Source: Spirochaetota bacterium (GTDB lineage Bacteria; Spirochaetota; B62-G9; DRHN01). From it: a stretch of DNA of 41,786 nt. Below the pieces are notes generated by a model. The model was not told the DNA's origin. It did no database searches and worked only from the letters and a program-made list of their open reading frames with translations. The number at the start of each line of letters is the position of its first letter. Positions within the stretch are counted from its first letter, which is position 1. The stretch spans positions 1 through 41,786 of the forward strand of contig JAFGTF010000023.1 of the NCBI GenBank assembly GCA_016934265.1. Direction: 5' to 3'. Shown piece after piece: positions 41,580 through 41,786 of the stretch. A program made the position numbers and the translations under genes.

Positions 41580-41786
41580 ATGAAAGAAATAGCCACAAGG
41601 CAGGACGTACAGAGTTTTAGTATTGACTGGAACCGGTATCTTGAAAACTTCCTACTATCACAGAGCGGGCTATCACAGAAGACCGTACAGGCCTACAGAG
41701 GAGGGGTCTCACGGTTTATCCGCTTCATGCAGGAGCAGAGTATTGACCGGCCCTTACCTGATGATATCCACGTGTACATAAGGATG
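41580..41786 (+). CDS. Tyrosine recombinase/integrase, N-terminal part
   Basis: The 69 codons before the window edge match the SAM-like core-binding domain of XerC/D-type integrases (NRYLENFLLSQSGLSQKTVQAY, then YRGGVSRFIRFMQEQ). The catalytic Arg-His-Tyr part lies beyond the edge. A strong AAGGAGGTGG (41568-41577) precedes the ATG. It is probably the enzyme that inserted the island at ssrA. Confidence 0.8.
   Translation, partial: MKEIATRQDVQSFSIDWNRYLENFLLSQSGLSQKTVQAYRGGVSRFIRFMQEQSIDRPLPDDIHVYIRM

Larger units (their letters stand above)
39983..41786. mobile_element. Left end of a genomic island integrated at ssrA
   Basis: From the tmRNA fragment rightward, base composition drops to clearly AT-rich, gene density falls, and the genes are accessory: an SH3 lipoprotein, a ribbon-helix-helix protein and a tyrosine recombinase that runs off the window. 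An intact ssrA on the minus strand, past the right edge, is predicted to mark the other end. Confidence 0.7.

Overview
The window looks like a stretch of a free-living, diderm (LPS-making) bacterial chromosome, most likely from the Spirochaetota. That placement is an inference. It rests on the lipoprotein at 21371-22735, which resembles a family I know from Leptospira and Treponema (LIC_12708-like), on the single-pass protein at 22808-23353, on a PPi-type phosphofructokinase, and on lpxC. The core (about 700-39980) is moderately GC-rich with long runs of co-directional housekeeping genes. Both ends are AT-rich.

Layout. 1-700: AT-rich, gene-free, with a palindromic repeat and a promoter. 701-1977: tatC and a zinc-ribbon protein. 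2133-3455: glnA, followed by a 131-bp element with terminal inverted repeats. 3690-6923: four tightly coupled genes (PAS-SpoIIE phosphatase, HDOD protein, pgsA, pgpA). 7071-12675: pcrA/uvrD, gatC, gatA and gatB, with two tiny reading frames derived from the gatB start wedged between gatA and gatB. 12847-14638: phenylacetate-CoA ligase and a double-ACT protein. 14699-17180 (minus): a Schlafen/AlbA_2 regulator, a glycosyltransferase and a receiver-HATPase protein. 17539-18279: a CcdA-family protein whose segments are circularly permuted. 18377-21280 (minus): secA. 21371-28879: envelope and metabolic genes (two exported proteins, pfp, a TPR protein, a LolA/LolB-like lipoprotein, lpxC). 29035-38529: proS followed by seven purine genes (purE, B, F, M, N, C, D). 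38528-38637: a dense run of perfect small hairpins. 39024-39729 (minus): a STAS antagonist and a small helical protein. From about 39983 to the end: the left end of an AT-rich genomic island, marked by a 20-nt copy of a tmRNA 3' end, an SH3-domain lipoprotein, a ribbon-helix-helix protein and the start of a tyrosine recombinase.

How the genes fit together. The purine cluster covers seven of the IMP/AMP-pathway enzymes but lacks purK, purL/Q/S and purH. Its PurE has an active-site loop closer to class II (CO2-using) enzymes. pgsA-pgpA make phosphatidylglycerol; lpxC, the LolA/B-like lipoprotein and the TPR protein serve the outer membrane; secA and tatC are the two export routes. A SpoIIE phosphatase, a receiver-linked anti-sigma-type kinase and a STAS antagonist are the three parts of a partner-switching circuit, here spread over 35 kb.

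The observations I find most unusual are the permuted CcdA, the chain of ATGA-coupled mini-ORFs copied from the start of gatB, the hairpin array after purD, and the island that split ssrA.
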